Made by a program: the position numbers and the translations under genes. Positions 26,576 through 36,382 of a stretch of DNA of 64,000 bases are shown here, piece after piece. A model generated the notes under the pieces. It did not search any database. It worked only from the letters and a program-made list of their open reading frames with translations, and was not told where the DNA came from. The stretch comes from Gelidibacter salicanalis (lineage in GTDB: Bacteria; Bacteroidota; Bacteroidia; Flavobacteriales; Flavobacteriaceae). Each line of letters begins with the position of its first letter. Position 1 is the first letter of the stretch. The DNA is taken from contig NZ_VORX01000006.1 in the NCBI RefSeq assembly GCF_007997285.1, positions 124,001 to 188,000 of the forward strand, in the 5' to 3' direction.

Positions 26576-27717
26576 TCACCTTTGCAAATCGATTACAAAC
26601 TGTAGAAGAATACTATTTTTCTAAGAAATTACGAGAAGTCAACTTGTTGAAAGCTCAAGGCAAACCAATTATTAATTTAGGCATAGGAAGTCCTGATCTG
26701 GAGCCGCCAGCGCGTGTGGTGGAGGCAATGATGGAGAGCCTACAGGATGCCGTAGCTCATAAATACCAGAGTTATCAAGGCTTGCCAGAACTACGCGAAG
26801 CCATGGCCGGATTTTATAAGGAACATTTTGGAGTGTCCTTGAGTCCGCTTACGGAAGTGTTGCCACTAATGGGAAGTAAGGAAGGGATTATGCACATTTC
26901 TATGGCATTCTTAAATGAAGGGGATGAGGTGTTGATCCCCAATCCTGGCTACCCAACTTATGCTTCCGTGACAAAATTGCTAGGCGCAAAGCCCATTTTT
27001 TATGACTTGGTAGCGGAGAATGACTGGTGTCCAGATTTGGCAGCCTTAGAAAAAAGCGATCTTTCAAAGGTAAAACTGATGTGGATCAGTTACCCACATA
27101 TGCCAACCGGAGCTACCGCAAGTAACAAAGTATTTGAAGATATCATCGTCTTTGCCAAACGGAACAACATTTTGGTCATCAATGACAATCCATACAGTTT
27201 CGTGTTGAATGACTATCCGCGAAGTATTTTAAAATACAAGGACGCAAAAGACTTTTGTTTAGAGCTCAATTCTTTAAGCAAAACGTTCAACATGGCCGGC
27301 TGGCGTGTGGGCATGGTGTCTGGGAAAGCAGAATATATTGATGCAATTTTAAAAGTAAAAAGCAATATGGATTCTGGCATGTTTTACGGGATCCAAAAGG
27401 GTGCAGTCGAAGCTCTAAAATGTTCAAAAATGTGGTTCATCAGTCTCAATAGTGTTTATGAAGAGCGCCGTCAAAAAGTTTGGGAATTGGCAACCGCTTT
27501 AAACTGTACCTATGACGAAACCTCTACAGGCCTATTTGTCTGGGCAAAATTACCAGCAGACATAACAGCTGAAGCTTATATCGACAAAATTTTAAAAGAG
27601 CATTCCATATTTGTGGCACCGGGCACTATATTCGGAAGTAATGGCGAAGGCTATATTAGGTTTTCATTATGTGCGCCTATCGAAGAGTTGGATATAGCGA
27701 TTGCTAGAGTAAAATAG
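26572..27717 (+). CDS. PLP-dependent class I/II aminotransferase (aromatic pathway)
   Basis: A 381-residue fold-type I aminotransferase. INLGIGSPDLEPP is the N-terminal substrate region, GSKEGIMHISMAFLN the cofactor phosphate region, NDNPYSFV the ring-binding region, and the PLP lysine lies in NSLSKTFNMAGWRVGM. Position between pheA and tyrA, with 4-bp overlap upstream and 1 bp downstream, suggests transamination of phenylpyruvate or hydroxyphenylpyruvate, or of prephenate. Aspartate or LL-diaminopimelate aminotransferase-like activity cannot be excluded by sequence. Confidence 0.88.
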   Translation: MITFANRLQTVEEYYFSKKLREVNLLKAQGKPIINLGIGSPDLEPPARVVEAMMESLQDAVAHKYQSYQGLPELREAMAGFYKEHFGVSLSPLTEVLPLMGSKEGIMHISMAFLNEGDEVLIPNPGYPTYASVTKLLGAKPIFYDLVAENDWCPDLAALEKSDLSKVKLMWISYPHMPTGATASNKVFEDIIVFAKRNNILVINDNPYSFVLNDYPRSILKYKDAKDFCLELNSLSKTFNMAGWRVGMVSGKAEYIDAILKVKSNMDSGMFYGIQKGAVEALKCSKMWFISLNSVYEERRQKVWELATALNCTYDETSTGLFVWAKLPADITAEAYIDKILKEHSIFVAPGTIFGSNGEGYIRFSLCAPIEELDIAIARVK

Positions 27718-27718
27718 T

Positions 27719-28570
27719 ATGAAAAATATATATATCATAGGGGTTGGATTGATTGGTGGGAGTTTGGCGCTTGATATCAAAAAACATGATGCCAGCATTA
27801 AAGTGTTCGGGATAGACCATAACGATGCACATCTGGAAGAAGCCCTTCAATTAAAAGTGATAGATGCCAAAGCCACTTATGAGGATTTAAAAAAGGCCGA
27901 TTTGGTGATTTTATCCATTCCAGTTGATGCGGCTGTCAAAGAAATCAGTGAGGTGTTAAATTCAGTTTCAGATGACACATTGGTTATGGACGTTGGTTCC
28001 ACCAAGGCTGAAATTTGTAAAGCCATCGATCAACATCCAAAGCGACGCAATTTTTTAGCCACCCATCCCATTGCCGGGACGGAATTTTCTGGACCTAAGG
28101 CGGCCATTCAAGGCCTCTATAAAAACAAGACCAACATCATTTGTGAGGTTGAAAAAACGGCATTTAAGCTTCAGGAAAGAGCCTTGCAGATATTTTCGGA
28201 TATTGGCATGCGCATCCGTTATATGAATCCTGAGGCACACGACAAACACATTGCTTACGTCTCGCATTTATCGCACATCAGTGCGTTTATGCTCGGGAAA
28301 ACGGTCATTGATAAGGAGAAAAACGAACGCGATATTTTTGATATGGCGGGCAGTGGATTTGCCTCCACCGTACGTTTGGCAAAAAGTTCCCCAGAAATGT
28401 GGACCCCAATTTTTAAGCAAAACAAAGCAAATGTTCTTGAAACCTTAGATGAATACATCAGTAATCTTTCAAAATTTAGAGCGCTGATGCACGAGGATGA
28501 TTTTGAGGCCATTTATTCAGAAATGAAGGATACCAATCACATTAAGGAGATTTTGAACGGCATACAGTAG
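27719..28570 (+). CDS. tyrA: Prephenate dehydrogenase
   Basis: A 283-residue NAD(P)-dependent enzyme converting prephenate to 4-hydroxyphenylpyruvate. The Rossmann motif is IIGVGLIGGSLALDI at the N-terminus, followed by VMDVGSTKAEICKAI, the catalytic/substrate HPIAGTEFSGPKAA, and SHLSHISAFML in the helical domain. There is no ACT domain. It starts 1 bp after the aminotransferase stop, so translation is coupled. Confidence 0.95.
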   Translation: MKNIYIIGVGLIGGSLALDIKKHDASIKVFGIDHNDAHLEEALQLKVIDAKATYEDLKKADLVILSIPVDAAVKEISEVLNSVSDDTLVMDVGSTKAEICKAIDQHPKRRNFLATHPIAGTEFSGPKAAIQGLYKNKTNIICEVEKTAFKLQERALQIFSDIGMRIRYMNPEAHDKHIAYVSHLSHISAFMLGKTVIDKEKNERDIFDMAGSGFASTVRLAKSSPEMWTPIFKQNKANVLETLDEYISNLSKFRALMHEDDFEAIYSEMKDTNHIKEILNGIQ

Positions 28571-28572
28571 GT

Positions 28573-28670
28573 TAGAGAACATAGAAAACAGAAAACAGAA
28601 AACAGAAAAAAGAAAAAAGAAAAAAGAAAACAGAAAATAGAACATAGAATAGAGAGAAGAGAACAGAGAA
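28573..28670. repeat. Low-complexity purine spacer (AGAAAAC words)
   Basis: The gap between tyrA and the DAHP synthase is nearly pure A/G on the plus strand, built from variants of ACAGAAA, AAAGAAA and ATAGAGAG. It encodes nothing and shows no hairpin. It is one of several word-repeat spacer types in the window. Confidence 0.7.
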
Positions 28671-28730
28671 TTTGAATTTTTGTGACTTTTTCTCGACAAA
28701 ATAAGAATAGTAATAGTAATTAAGAGTAAC

Positions 28731-29813
28731 ATGGAAAACAAGAAAGAGTTAAGAACATGGTTGGATGATTTAAAATTAGATCACCCATTGGTCATTGCAG
28801 GCCCATGCAGCGCAGAAACAGAAGAACAAGTCTTAGGCATCGCCCATCAGTTGAAAGATACGGATGTGAGTTACTTTAGGGCTGGCATATGGAAACCACG
28901 TACACGCCCAGGAATGTTTGAAGGGGTGGGTGCTTTAGGTTTAAAATGGCTACAAAAAGTAAAAGCTGAAACGGGTATGAAAACCGCTACGGAAGTAGCT
29001 AACAGAGCACACGTTGAATTGGCTCTAGAGCATGACATCGATTTGCTTTGGATTGGTGCGCGCTCTACCGTAAGCCCTTTTATTGTTCAGGAAATTGCCG
29101 ATGCTTTAAAAGGAACTGATAAAATTGTACTGGTCAAAAATCCGGTAAATCCAGATTTGCCATTATGGTTAGGTGCCATTGAGCGTTTAGCTTCTGCCGA
29201 TATCAAAAGATTGGGAGCCATCCACAGAGGGTTTTCTACTTACGACAAAACAAAATACAGAAATAATCCGGAGTGGCAATTGGCAATTGAATTACAGACC
29301 AAATTCCCTGATTTGCCATTAATCAATGATCCATCGCACATTACAGGAAAGCGCGACATGATTTTTGACGTTTCGCAAACTGCCCTAGATTTAAATTTTG
29401 ACGGCTTGATGATTGAAACGCACACTGATCCTGATAATGCGTGGAGTGATGCTGCACAGCAAGTTACCCCAAAAGCATTGATCCAAATGATGGTCGATTT
29501 AAAAATCAGAAAAGAGTCCGATCCTGAAGCGGAATACAATACGAATCTGAATAATTTACGCGCACAAATTGATGTGGTAGACAATCAATTGATTGAAATG
29601 ATGGGCAAACGCATGAGAATTGCTGATGGGATTGGCGCCTTGAAAAAACAGAAAAACGTTGCCGTCTTACAAAGTAAACGTTGGAACGAAATTTTAGGCA
29701 ATATGGTACTGGAAGGCGAGCAAAATGGGCTAAGCGAAGAGTTTATCCTTAAAATGTTCAAAGCCATTCACCAGGAATCTATCAATCACCAAGAAAAAAT
29801 TATTAACGCATAA
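28731..29813 (+). CDS. aroF: DAHP synthase fused to chorismate mutase
   Basis: A 360-residue bifunctional enzyme. Residues 1-265 are a type I-beta (KDO8P synthase-like) 3-deoxy-7-phosphoheptulonate synthase: VIAGPCSAETEEQVLGIA, AGIWKPRTRPGMFEGVG, LWIGARSTVSPF, INDPSHITGKRDM. Residues 270-360 are an AroQ-type chorismate mutase (LNNLRAQIDVVDNQLIEMMGKRMRIADGI, quoted here in part: LRAQIDVVDNQLIEMM). It joins the first step of the shikimate pathway with the branch step to prephenate, so the operon holds every Phe/Tyr-specific activity. It is 160 bp behind tyrA across a purine-rich spacer. Confidence 0.95.
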   Translation: MENKKELRTWLDDLKLDHPLVIAGPCSAETEEQVLGIAHQLKDTDVSYFRAGIWKPRTRPGMFEGVGALGLKWLQKVKAETGMKTATEVANRAHVELALEHDIDLLWIGARSTVSPFIVQEIADALKGTDKIVLVKNPVNPDLPLWLGAIERLASADIKRLGAIHRGFSTYDKTKYRNNPEWQLAIELQTKFPDLPLINDPSHITGKRDMIFDVSQTALDLNFDGLMIETHTDPDNAWSDAAQQVTPKALIQMMVDLKIRKESDPEAEYNTNLNNLRAQIDVVDNQLIEMMGKRMRIADGIGALKKQKNVAVLQSKRWNEILGNMVLEGEQNGLSEEFILKMFKAIHQESINHQEKIINA

Positions 29814-30039
29814 GTTGTGTTCTAAGTAATTTTTTATATGTTGGAAGAGTAGAGTTGGGAATTTTGCATTTATAAAATTCTCCGACTCTGCTCCACCTGA
29901 CAAACAAGCTTTTAAATATAAGGTGGCGGTGAAAATTATGGGATATAGCTTTTAAAGTGCGCTTTAACGCAAGAATATTAAATTAGAGAATGCGCTTTCT
30001 ACACATAAAAAGCGTTATTTTGTTTTTCAAATTTGAGTA

Positions 30040-30987
30040 ATGACAGGAACTGTTTATAAATCCACAGGAAGTTGGTACACCGTTAAAACAGAATTAGGTG
30101 TTGTGTATGATTGCCGAATAAAAGGAAAATTTAGACTGCAAGGTATTAAAAGTACCAATCCGATTGCGGTTGGCGATGTGGTCGATTTTGATGTGGAAAC
30201 TTTAGATAATGTCACTACAGGTGTGATCCATACCATTCATGATCGTGAAAATTATATCGTTAGAAAATCGGTCAACCTCTCCAAGCAAACCCACATCATT
30301 GCCTCCAATATTGATCAGGTGTTTTTATTAATTACCATCAATAATCCGCCAACACTGACCAGTTTTATAGACCGTTTTTTGGTAACGACACAAGCTTACG
30401 GCATTAAAACCATTCTAGTGTTTAATAAAATGGATAGCTATGATGAAGATAATACTATGGAGGTAAAATACTTGGCCTCTGTATATCGCAAAATTGGGTA
30501 CGAATGTATGGAAGTATCTGCCTTAACCGGATTGCATATCGACCATCTAAAACATACGATGAAAGGCAAAACCAGCATGTTTGCTGGGCACTCGGGTGTT
30601 GGAAAATCGACTTTAGTCAATGCCATAGAACCTAGTTTGGATTTGAAAACCAAAGAAATTTCTATGCAGCATATGCAAGGTCAGCATACCACAACATTCG
30701 CGGAAATGTTCGATTTAAGCTTCGATGCTAAAATTATCGATACCCCAGGAATTAAAGGTTTTGGTGTCGTAGATATGGATAAAGAAGAAATCGGCGATTA
30801 TTTTCCGGAATTCTTTGCATTAAAACAAGACTGTAAGTTCAATAATTGCTTGCATGTGGAAGAACCTCAGTGCGCGGTAAAAGAAGCTTTGGATAAAGAT
30901 GAAATCTCCTTTTCCCGTTACAGAAGTTACCTGCAAATTTTAGAAGGTGATGATGAGCACTACCGCACGGAGGAATGGATGAAGTAG
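30040..30987 (+). CDS. rsgA: Ribosome small subunit-dependent GTPase A
   Basis: A 315-residue circularly permuted GTPase that helps 30S subunit maturation. An N-terminal OB fold (MTGTVYKSTGSWYTVKTE) precedes G4 (NKMD), G1 (FAGHSGVGKSTLVNAI) and G3 (DTPGIKGFG). The C-terminal zinc site is in DCKFNNCLHVEEPQC. Family order and length are normal. The 226-bp gap upstream contains no recognised element beyond AT-rich sequence. Confidence 0.97.
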   Translation: MTGTVYKSTGSWYTVKTELGVVYDCRIKGKFRLQGIKSTNPIAVGDVVDFDVETLDNVTTGVIHTIHDRENYIVRKSVNLSKQTHIIASNIDQVFLLITINNPPTLTSFIDRFLVTTQAYGIKTILVFNKMDSYDEDNTMEVKYLASVYRKIGYECMEVSALTGLHIDHLKHTMKGKTSMFAGHSGVGKSTLVNAIEPSLDLKTKEISMQHMQGQHTTTFAEMFDLSFDAKIIDTPGIKGFGVVDMDKEEIGDYFPEFFALKQDCKFNNCLHVEEPQCAVKEALDKDEISFSRYRSYLQILEGDDEHYRTEEWMK

Positions 30988-30999
30988 AGGTTTAGTCTA

Positions 31000-31060
31000 C
31001 AGTCTTCAGTTTTCAGTCCTCAGTTTTTAGATCTCAGTGAGCAGTCTTCAGTTTTCAGTT
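31000..31060. repeat. CAGTCTTCAGTTTT word-repeat spacer
   Basis: Between rsgA and dtd, variants of CAGTCTTCAGTTTT and CAGTCCTCAGTTTT occur about four times. The complement words (ACTGAGGACTGAGAACTGA) make up the long spacer at 35930-36210, and the same words occur again at 38904-38980. Confidence 0.7.
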
Positions 31061-31128
31061 GGTAGTTGGATTGCTAATAAAAAAGTCGTTTATTAATTAA
31101 AATTTTTCTTTCCGAGACCTAACCAATC

Positions 31129-31581
31129 ATGAAAGTAGTTGTTCAAAGAGTTTCTAGAGCGAGTGTAACCATTGCCACTGAAAAAGTGGCTTCTATTGGC
31201 CAAGGCTTATTAATATTATTGGGTATTGTTCATGATGATTCTGATGACGATATTCAATGGCTCACCCGTAAGATAGCCAATCTCCGCATTTTTGAAGACG
31301 CACAAGGTGTTATGAACAAGTCGCTGTTAGATGTTGATGGCGATGCCATTGTGGTCAGTCAATTCACCCTTCACGCGTCCACCAAAAAAGGTAATAGACC
31401 CAGTTATATCAAAGCAGCCAAACCAGATTTGGCTATTCCGTTGTACCAAAAATTTGTTGCGCAATTGGAACGTCAACTGAGCAAGAAAATTCAGACAGGT
31501 CAATTTGGTGCAGATATGAAAGTTGAGCTTTTAAATGATGGTCCTGTAACCATTATTATAGATTCTAAAAATTTAGAGTAA
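31129..31581 (+). CDS. dtd: D-aminoacyl-tRNA deacylase
   Basis: A 150-residue homodimeric tRNA editing enzyme that hydrolyses D-amino acids (and glycine) from mischarged tRNA. It starts MKVVVQRVSRASVTI, has the catalytic VVSQFTLHAST (Ser-Gln motif), and the C-terminal NDGPVTIIIDS (Gly-cisPro motif). Length is typical. It is probably the first gene of a small operon with the two transglutaminase-like genes. Confidence 0.97.
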   Translation: MKVVVQRVSRASVTIATEKVASIGQGLLILLGIVHDDSDDDIQWLTRKIANLRIFEDAQGVMNKSLLDVDGDAIVVSQFTLHASTKKGNRPSYIKAAKPDLAIPLYQKFVAQLERQLSKKIQTGQFGADMKVELLNDGPVTIIIDSKNLE

Positions 31582-31632
31582 GGTCTTTGATATTACCTAA
31601 AAAGTTCTAAATTAGCGTACTAACAAGTCCCC

Positions 31633-33534
31633 ATGATCAAATTTTACCGCTTAATTTTTGTTCTGGTTTTTCCGCTGTTCTGTACCGCGCAGACTGAAAA
31701 ACTATTGAGCTTCCACACCATTCCAGAAAATCTTAGAGAAAACGCCAATGCCGTAGTCAGGCTTGATGACAATCATATTGAAATCAAATCGTTTAATAAA
31801 ATGGTCTACACCAACAAAAGGATTGTGACCATTTTAAATTCTTCCGGCAACTCTAAAGTAGGCACAACGGTAGGATATGATGAGAATATTTCCATCAAAA
31901 AGTTGGAGGCCCGAATCTTTAATGCCTCAGGTGAAGAGATTAAAAAAATCAAGAAGAATGATTTTGAAGATATGAGTGCGGTGCCTGGAGGCACGCTCTA
32001 TTCAGACAGTCGCTTAAAATATTTGAGATATACGCCCACAGAGTATCCTTACACAGTATTATTTGAAAGCGAAATTGAATTCAACTCCACTGGTTTTGTG
32101 CCTGGATGGCGGCCTATTGAGGGCTATTTTATCAGTACAGAACAGGCAACGTATCACATCAGCAACCTATCAGGTATTGAGATAAAAATTAAAACGACCA
32201 ATTTTGAAGATTTTAAAATCGAAAAACTGGGCGAACTTTCTTATCGCGCCAGTAATTTGGAAGCCTTAAAATCGGAGGCATACAGTCCAGATTTTTCTCA
32301 ATTTGCACCAGTGTTAAAGGCAACCTTAACAACGTTTGAAATGGAAGGGGTAAAAGGGTCCAACGCCAACTGGAGAGATTTTGGCAAATGGATGAATGAA
32401 AGTTTGGTTTCTCACACCCAAACACTTCCAGCGGGCGTTAAAACAGAAATTAAAAATCTAACCGCAGCGGTACCGTCAGATGTAGAAAAGGCGAAAATAG
32501 TGTACCAGTATATGCAAAATAAAACTAGATACATCAGTGTTCAGGTTGGAATTGGCGGCTGGAAACCCATGTTAGCTGCTGATGTGCACAGACTGGGTTA
32601 TGGCGACTGTAAAGGGCTAACCAATTACACCAAAGCCTTGCTCAACGAAGTAGGTGTTGAGAGTTATTATACCGTAATCCACGGCGGTCCGGACATTGTC
32701 AATATAGACCCTTCGTTTTCTTCCATTCAGGGCACCCATGTCATTTTGGCTATTCCTCAAGACGATGACTTTATTTGGCTTGAATGTACCAGCCAGACCT
32801 CGCCTTTTGGTTACAACGCCAATTTTACTGATGATAGAGATGCGCTTATTTTAACGCCTGAAGGTGGGAAAATTGTGCATACTAAAATTTACAGGCCTTC
32901 CGAAAACTTGTTGGAAACAACCGCCGATATAGTGTTAACCGCTGATGGTGATATGGATGCCAAAATTCAAATGCAGTCCTATGGCACCCAATATGGCTAT
33001 CACGAAGACGTGCAGAATAAACCAGCAAAGGACCAAGCCTTGCATTATAAAGATTACTGGAATTATATCAATAATTTAGATGTTATTTCAATGGGGCATC
33101 GCAACGATAAAGCAACCATTGCTTTTACAGAAGATATTTCTTTACGTGCGAAAAAATATGCATCAAAAACAGGAGACCGATTATTGTTGAGTCCGAATGT
33201 TTTCAATGTATTGTCTAACGTTCCCACACGTTACCGCGACAGGAAGTTGCCTTTCATTATAGAACGCGGCTACCATGATAAAGACACCTATACAATTTCA
33301 ATTCCGGAGAATTTTGACATAGAGGCATTACAAGATGATGTACTTATGACCACGCCGTTTGGAGAATATAAATCTTCAATTGTCAAATTATCAGACGACA
33401 AACTCGTCTTTAACCGAACCTTCATTTTAAACACAGGAGCGTATGCCAAAGAAGATTACGAAGCGTTTAGAAATTTTTGGATAGACGTGGTGAAACACGA
33501 TAAATCGAGAATCATTTTAAAATCAAAATTATAG
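31633..33534 (+). CDS. DUF3857/transglutaminase-like secreted protein (catalytic residues present)
   Basis: A 633-residue exported protein. The signal peptide is MIKFYRLIFVLVFPLFCTAQ. Residues 50-220 form a DUF3857 beta domain, and residues 270-420 a transglutaminase-like domain with Cys in RLGYGDCKGLTNYTKALL and His in GTHVILAI; the third residue is Glu or Asp in WLECTSQ. The last 200 residues are a beta-rich DUF3858-like tail. The fold is shared with bacterial transglutaminases and cysteine proteases, but substrates in Bacteroidota are unknown. A homologous gene follows after 4 bp. Confidence 0.88.
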   Translation: MIKFYRLIFVLVFPLFCTAQTEKLLSFHTIPENLRENANAVVRLDDNHIEIKSFNKMVYTNKRIVTILNSSGNSKVGTTVGYDENISIKKLEARIFNASGEEIKKIKKNDFEDMSAVPGGTLYSDSRLKYLRYTPTEYPYTVLFESEIEFNSTGFVPGWRPIEGYFISTEQATYHISNLSGIEIKIKTTNFEDFKIEKLGELSYRASNLEALKSEAYSPDFSQFAPVLKATLTTFEMEGVKGSNANWRDFGKWMNESLVSHTQTLPAGVKTEIKNLTAAVPSDVEKAKIVYQYMQNKTRYISVQVGIGGWKPMLAADVHRLGYGDCKGLTNYTKALLNEVGVESYYTVIHGGPDIVNIDPSFSSIQGTHVILAIPQDDDFIWLECTSQTSPFGYNANFTDDRDALILTPEGGKIVHTKIYRPSENLLETTADIVLTADGDMDAKIQMQSYGTQYGYHEDVQNKPAKDQALHYKDYWNYINNLDVISMGHRNDKATIAFTEDISLRAKKYASKTGDRLLLSPNVFNVLSNVPTRYRDRKLPFIIERGYHDKDTYTISIPENFDIEALQDDVLMTTPFGEYKSSIVKLSDDKLVFNRTFILNTGAYAKEDYEAFRNFWIDVVKHDKSRIILKSKL

Positions 33535-33538
33535 CCCC

Positions 33539-35548
33539 ATGAAAACAATTACCTGCCTACTCGTTTTTTTGATCTTCCATTGGTCCTACTCTCAGGATTT
33601 TAGATATGGAAAAGTTTCTACCGAAGAACTTCAAGAAATTCAAAATCCAAAAGATCCTGAGGCAAATGCTACAATTCTATATGTAAACCATAAAACCTAT
33701 TATGATTACAATTCCAATGATGGTTTTGTTCAGGTAACCGATGTTTTTAAGCGCATAAAAATCTACAATAAAGATGGGTTTGACTGGGCCACAGAAACGA
33801 TTCGCGTCAGAGAAAACGGATCAAAAAGAGAAAATGTTGTGGGATTAAAAGCTACAACCTACAATTTGGTAAACGGAAAAATTGAAGAAACGAAACTCAA
33901 AAAAGATGGTATTTTCAATGAAAAGGTCAATAAATTTTTGAATAATCAGAAGTTTACTATGCCAAATATTAAAGAAGGGTCTGTTGTGGAGTTTGAATAC
34001 CGTATCACCTCGCCTTATATGAGTATTGATGATGTGAATTTACAATACGGCATCCCTATTAAAGAATTAGAAGCTTCCGTGAGGATTCCGGAATACTTTA
34101 ACTTTAATAAATTTGTAAATCCAAGGGCGACCTATATTCCTAAAATTAATGATGTTCAGGTATTGCGTACAGAAAATGTTGATAGTAAGAATAGAACGCA
34201 CAACGGTAAAACAAGTACAACCACCTTTTCTAGTAATACATGGGAGTTTAAAGAGAATAAAACTGAGGTAAAGGCTTCTAATGTTCCTGCCCTCAAGAAT
34301 GAGGAATACGTCAGTAATTTAAACACCTATCGCACTAAATTAGTATGGGAATATGCGTTTTTCAGAGATCCGAATGGCTCTTACACCAATTATGCAACTA
34401 CTTGGGATGAGGTGGCAAAAACCATTTCTAAGGAGTCTGATTTTGGAGGCCAATTAAAGCAGAGCCATTATTTTGAAGAGGATGTCACAATGCTTCTAAA
34501 GGATGCCAAAACCGATTTAGAAAAGATTAATTTGATTTTTAATTTTGTAAAATCAAAAGTCAAATGGAATAATTATTTCGGCTACATCACTGAAAACGGC
34601 GTCAAACAAGCTTATAAAGAAGGTTCTGGTAATGTGGCGGATATTAATTTGATGCTCACGGCCATGTTGCGATTTGCCAAAATTAATGCGAACCCAATGT
34701 TAATTAGCACCCGTGCTAATGACATTCCGCTGTTTCCAGGCACTGGCGGATTTAATTATGTCGTGGCTGCAGTAGAAATGCAAAATGATGTGATTGTTTT
34801 GGATGCCACTGATAAGTTTTCTACGCCTAATGTGTTACCAATTCACGCCATTAATTGGCAAGGGATGATTGTTAAAGAATCAGGAACGTCAGCCTGGTAT
34901 GATTTAACGCCTAAGGAGGCAGTTAGAGAAGTGGTGATATTAAACGCAAAAATTAATGATGATTTTACGATTGACGGCAAAGTAAAACATCAAATGACTT
35001 CTTTTGCGGCGAAAGATTTCAGGAGCAAACATCAAAATTTTAGTGCCGATGAAAAGTTATTGGAAGTAGAAAAAGACAAAGGTGAAATTGAAATCACAAA
35101 TTATGATATTAAGGATCAGCATGATGTGCATCAGCCGCTCGTTTATGTGTTCGATTATTCTTTAAAAAGTGGTGTCGAGAAAATAGGGGATAAGGTTTTT
35201 GTGACACCAATGCTGTTTTTTGCACTTAAAGAAAATCCGTTTAAGCAAGACAAACGGAACTATCCAATCGATTATATTTATCCGTATAACGACAAATATC
35301 AAGTCAATATCATGATTCCTGAAGGCTATGCTGTAGAGTCGATGCCTGAAAGTATGGTAGTTCAGTTTAATGACAGTGAGGGCGAGTTTAAGTATATTGC
35401 CAATGAAAACGGAAAGATGTTGCAATTTGTCATCACCATCGATTTGAAACAAAGCTTAATTCTGCCAGAAGACTATGCAGATTTTAAACAATTTAATCAG
35501 TTGATGACCGACAAGCAATCAGAAAAAATTGTTCTTAAAAAAATATAA
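33539..35548 (+). CDS. DUF3857/transglutaminase-like secreted protein (catalytic residues missing)
   Basis: A 669-residue exported protein with signal peptide MKTITCLLVFLIFHWSYSQ and the same domain order as its upstream neighbour. At the transglutaminase active site the Cys region reads EGSGNVADINLMLTAMLRFA (no Cys) and the His region FNYVVAAV (Tyr for His), while the acidic position remains in VLDATDK. It is therefore probably non-catalytic. The 4-bp spacing to the active homologue suggests a functional pair, perhaps scaffold and enzyme; this is inference. The gene ends 2 bp before the MazG-like gene. Confidence 0.87.
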   Translation: MKTITCLLVFLIFHWSYSQDFRYGKVSTEELQEIQNPKDPEANATILYVNHKTYYDYNSNDGFVQVTDVFKRIKIYNKDGFDWATETIRVRENGSKRENVVGLKATTYNLVNGKIEETKLKKDGIFNEKVNKFLNNQKFTMPNIKEGSVVEFEYRITSPYMSIDDVNLQYGIPIKELEASVRIPEYFNFNKFVNPRATYIPKINDVQVLRTENVDSKNRTHNGKTSTTTFSSNTWEFKENKTEVKASNVPALKNEEYVSNLNTYRTKLVWEYAFFRDPNGSYTNYATTWDEVAKTISKESDFGGQLKQSHYFEEDVTMLLKDAKTDLEKINLIFNFVKSKVKWNNYFGYITENGVKQAYKEGSGNVADINLMLTAMLRFAKINANPMLISTRANDIPLFPGTGGFNYVVAAVEMQNDVIVLDATDKFSTPNVLPIHAINWQGMIVKESGTSAWYDLTPKEAVREVVILNAKINDDFTIDGKVKHQMTSFAAKDFRSKHQNFSADEKLLEVEKDKGEIEITNYDIKDQHDVHQPLVYVFDYSLKSGVEKIGDKVFVTPMLFFALKENPFKQDKRNYPIDYIYPYNDKYQVNIMIPEGYAVESMPESMVVQFNDSEGEFKYIANENGKMLQFVITIDLKQSLILPEDYADFKQFNQLMTDKQSEKIVLKKI

Positions 35549-35550
35549 TT

Positions 35551-35877
35551 ATGGAACTTAAAAACGCGCAGTTAGATGTCGATGAATGGATAAAAGCCCA
35601 CGGCGTTCGCTATTTTAATGAGTTGACCAATATGGCTCAGCTCACGGAAGAAGTGGGCGAAGTAGCTCGGATTATTGCCCGGCGTTATGGCGAACAGAGT
35701 GAAAAGGAAAGCGATAAGGACAAAGATTTGGGTGAAGAATTAGCCGACGTTGTTTTTGTGGTGTTATGTTTAGCAAATCAAACAGGCATCGATCTGCAAG
35801 ATGCCTTCGACAAGAAAATGGACAAGAAAACCAAACGCGATCACGATCGGCATCACAATAATGAGAAATTGAAGTAG
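35551..35877 (+). CDS. MazG-like nucleotide pyrophosphohydrolase
   Basis: A 108-residue all-alpha NTP pyrophosphohydrolase. The metal-binding glutamates are in LTEEVGEVARIIARRYG (EExxE) and LGEELADVVFVVLCLA (ExxxD). It is expected to hydrolyse a nucleoside triphosphate to the monophosphate, a house-cleaning role. It starts 2 bp behind the second transglutaminase-like gene. A 505-bp repeat-filled gap follows. Confidence 0.9.
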   Translation: MELKNAQLDVDEWIKAHGVRYFNELTNMAQLTEEVGEVARIIARRYGEQSEKESDKDKDLGEELADVVFVVLCLANQTGIDLQDAFDKKMDKKTKRDHDRHHNNEKLK

Positions 35878-36382
35878 AAATTGAAATAGAAATCGAAATC
35901 GAAATCGAAATCGAAATTGAAAATGAACACTGACTACTGAAGACTGACTACTGAGGACTGAATAATGAGAACGTAATTCGTAAATCAAATATCGTAAATC
36001 AGCAATCATCAATCAGAAATCACCAATCCCACTCCTGCTTTGTGAAACTTCGTGAATCTTTGTGGCACTTTGTGAAATAGCTTTTTGAAATTGAAGATGA
36101 AATTGAAATCGAAAATGAACACTGAATACTGAATACTGAGAACTGAGGACTGAGAACTGAGGACTGAGAACTGAGGACTGAGAACTGAGGACTGAGAACT
36201 GAGGACTGAAACCCTATAAAAATCCTCAATCGTAATCGTAAATCAAATATTGTAAATCAAAAATCAGAAATCACCAATCCCACTCCTGCTTTGTGAAACT
36301 TCGTGAATCTTTGTGGCACTTTGTGAAATAGCTTTTATATTTTCGTAAATCGTAAATTCAAAAATCGTAAATCCCAATTCTC
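35878..36382. repeat. Repeat-filled 505-bp intergenic region with internal duplication
   Basis: The region holds no gene. It is built of word repeats: GAAATC/GAAATT runs (35880-35922 and 36087-36115), ACTGA words, a 14-bp tandem (GAGAACTGAGGACT, about five copies, 36138-36208), and CGTAAATC words. A 75-bp stretch is identical at 36011-36085 and 36262-36336 (contains CTTTGTGAAACTTCGTGAAT), and the surrounding words repeat in the same order. The gap thus arose by a tandem duplication of about 250 bp followed by drift. Confidence 0.88.
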
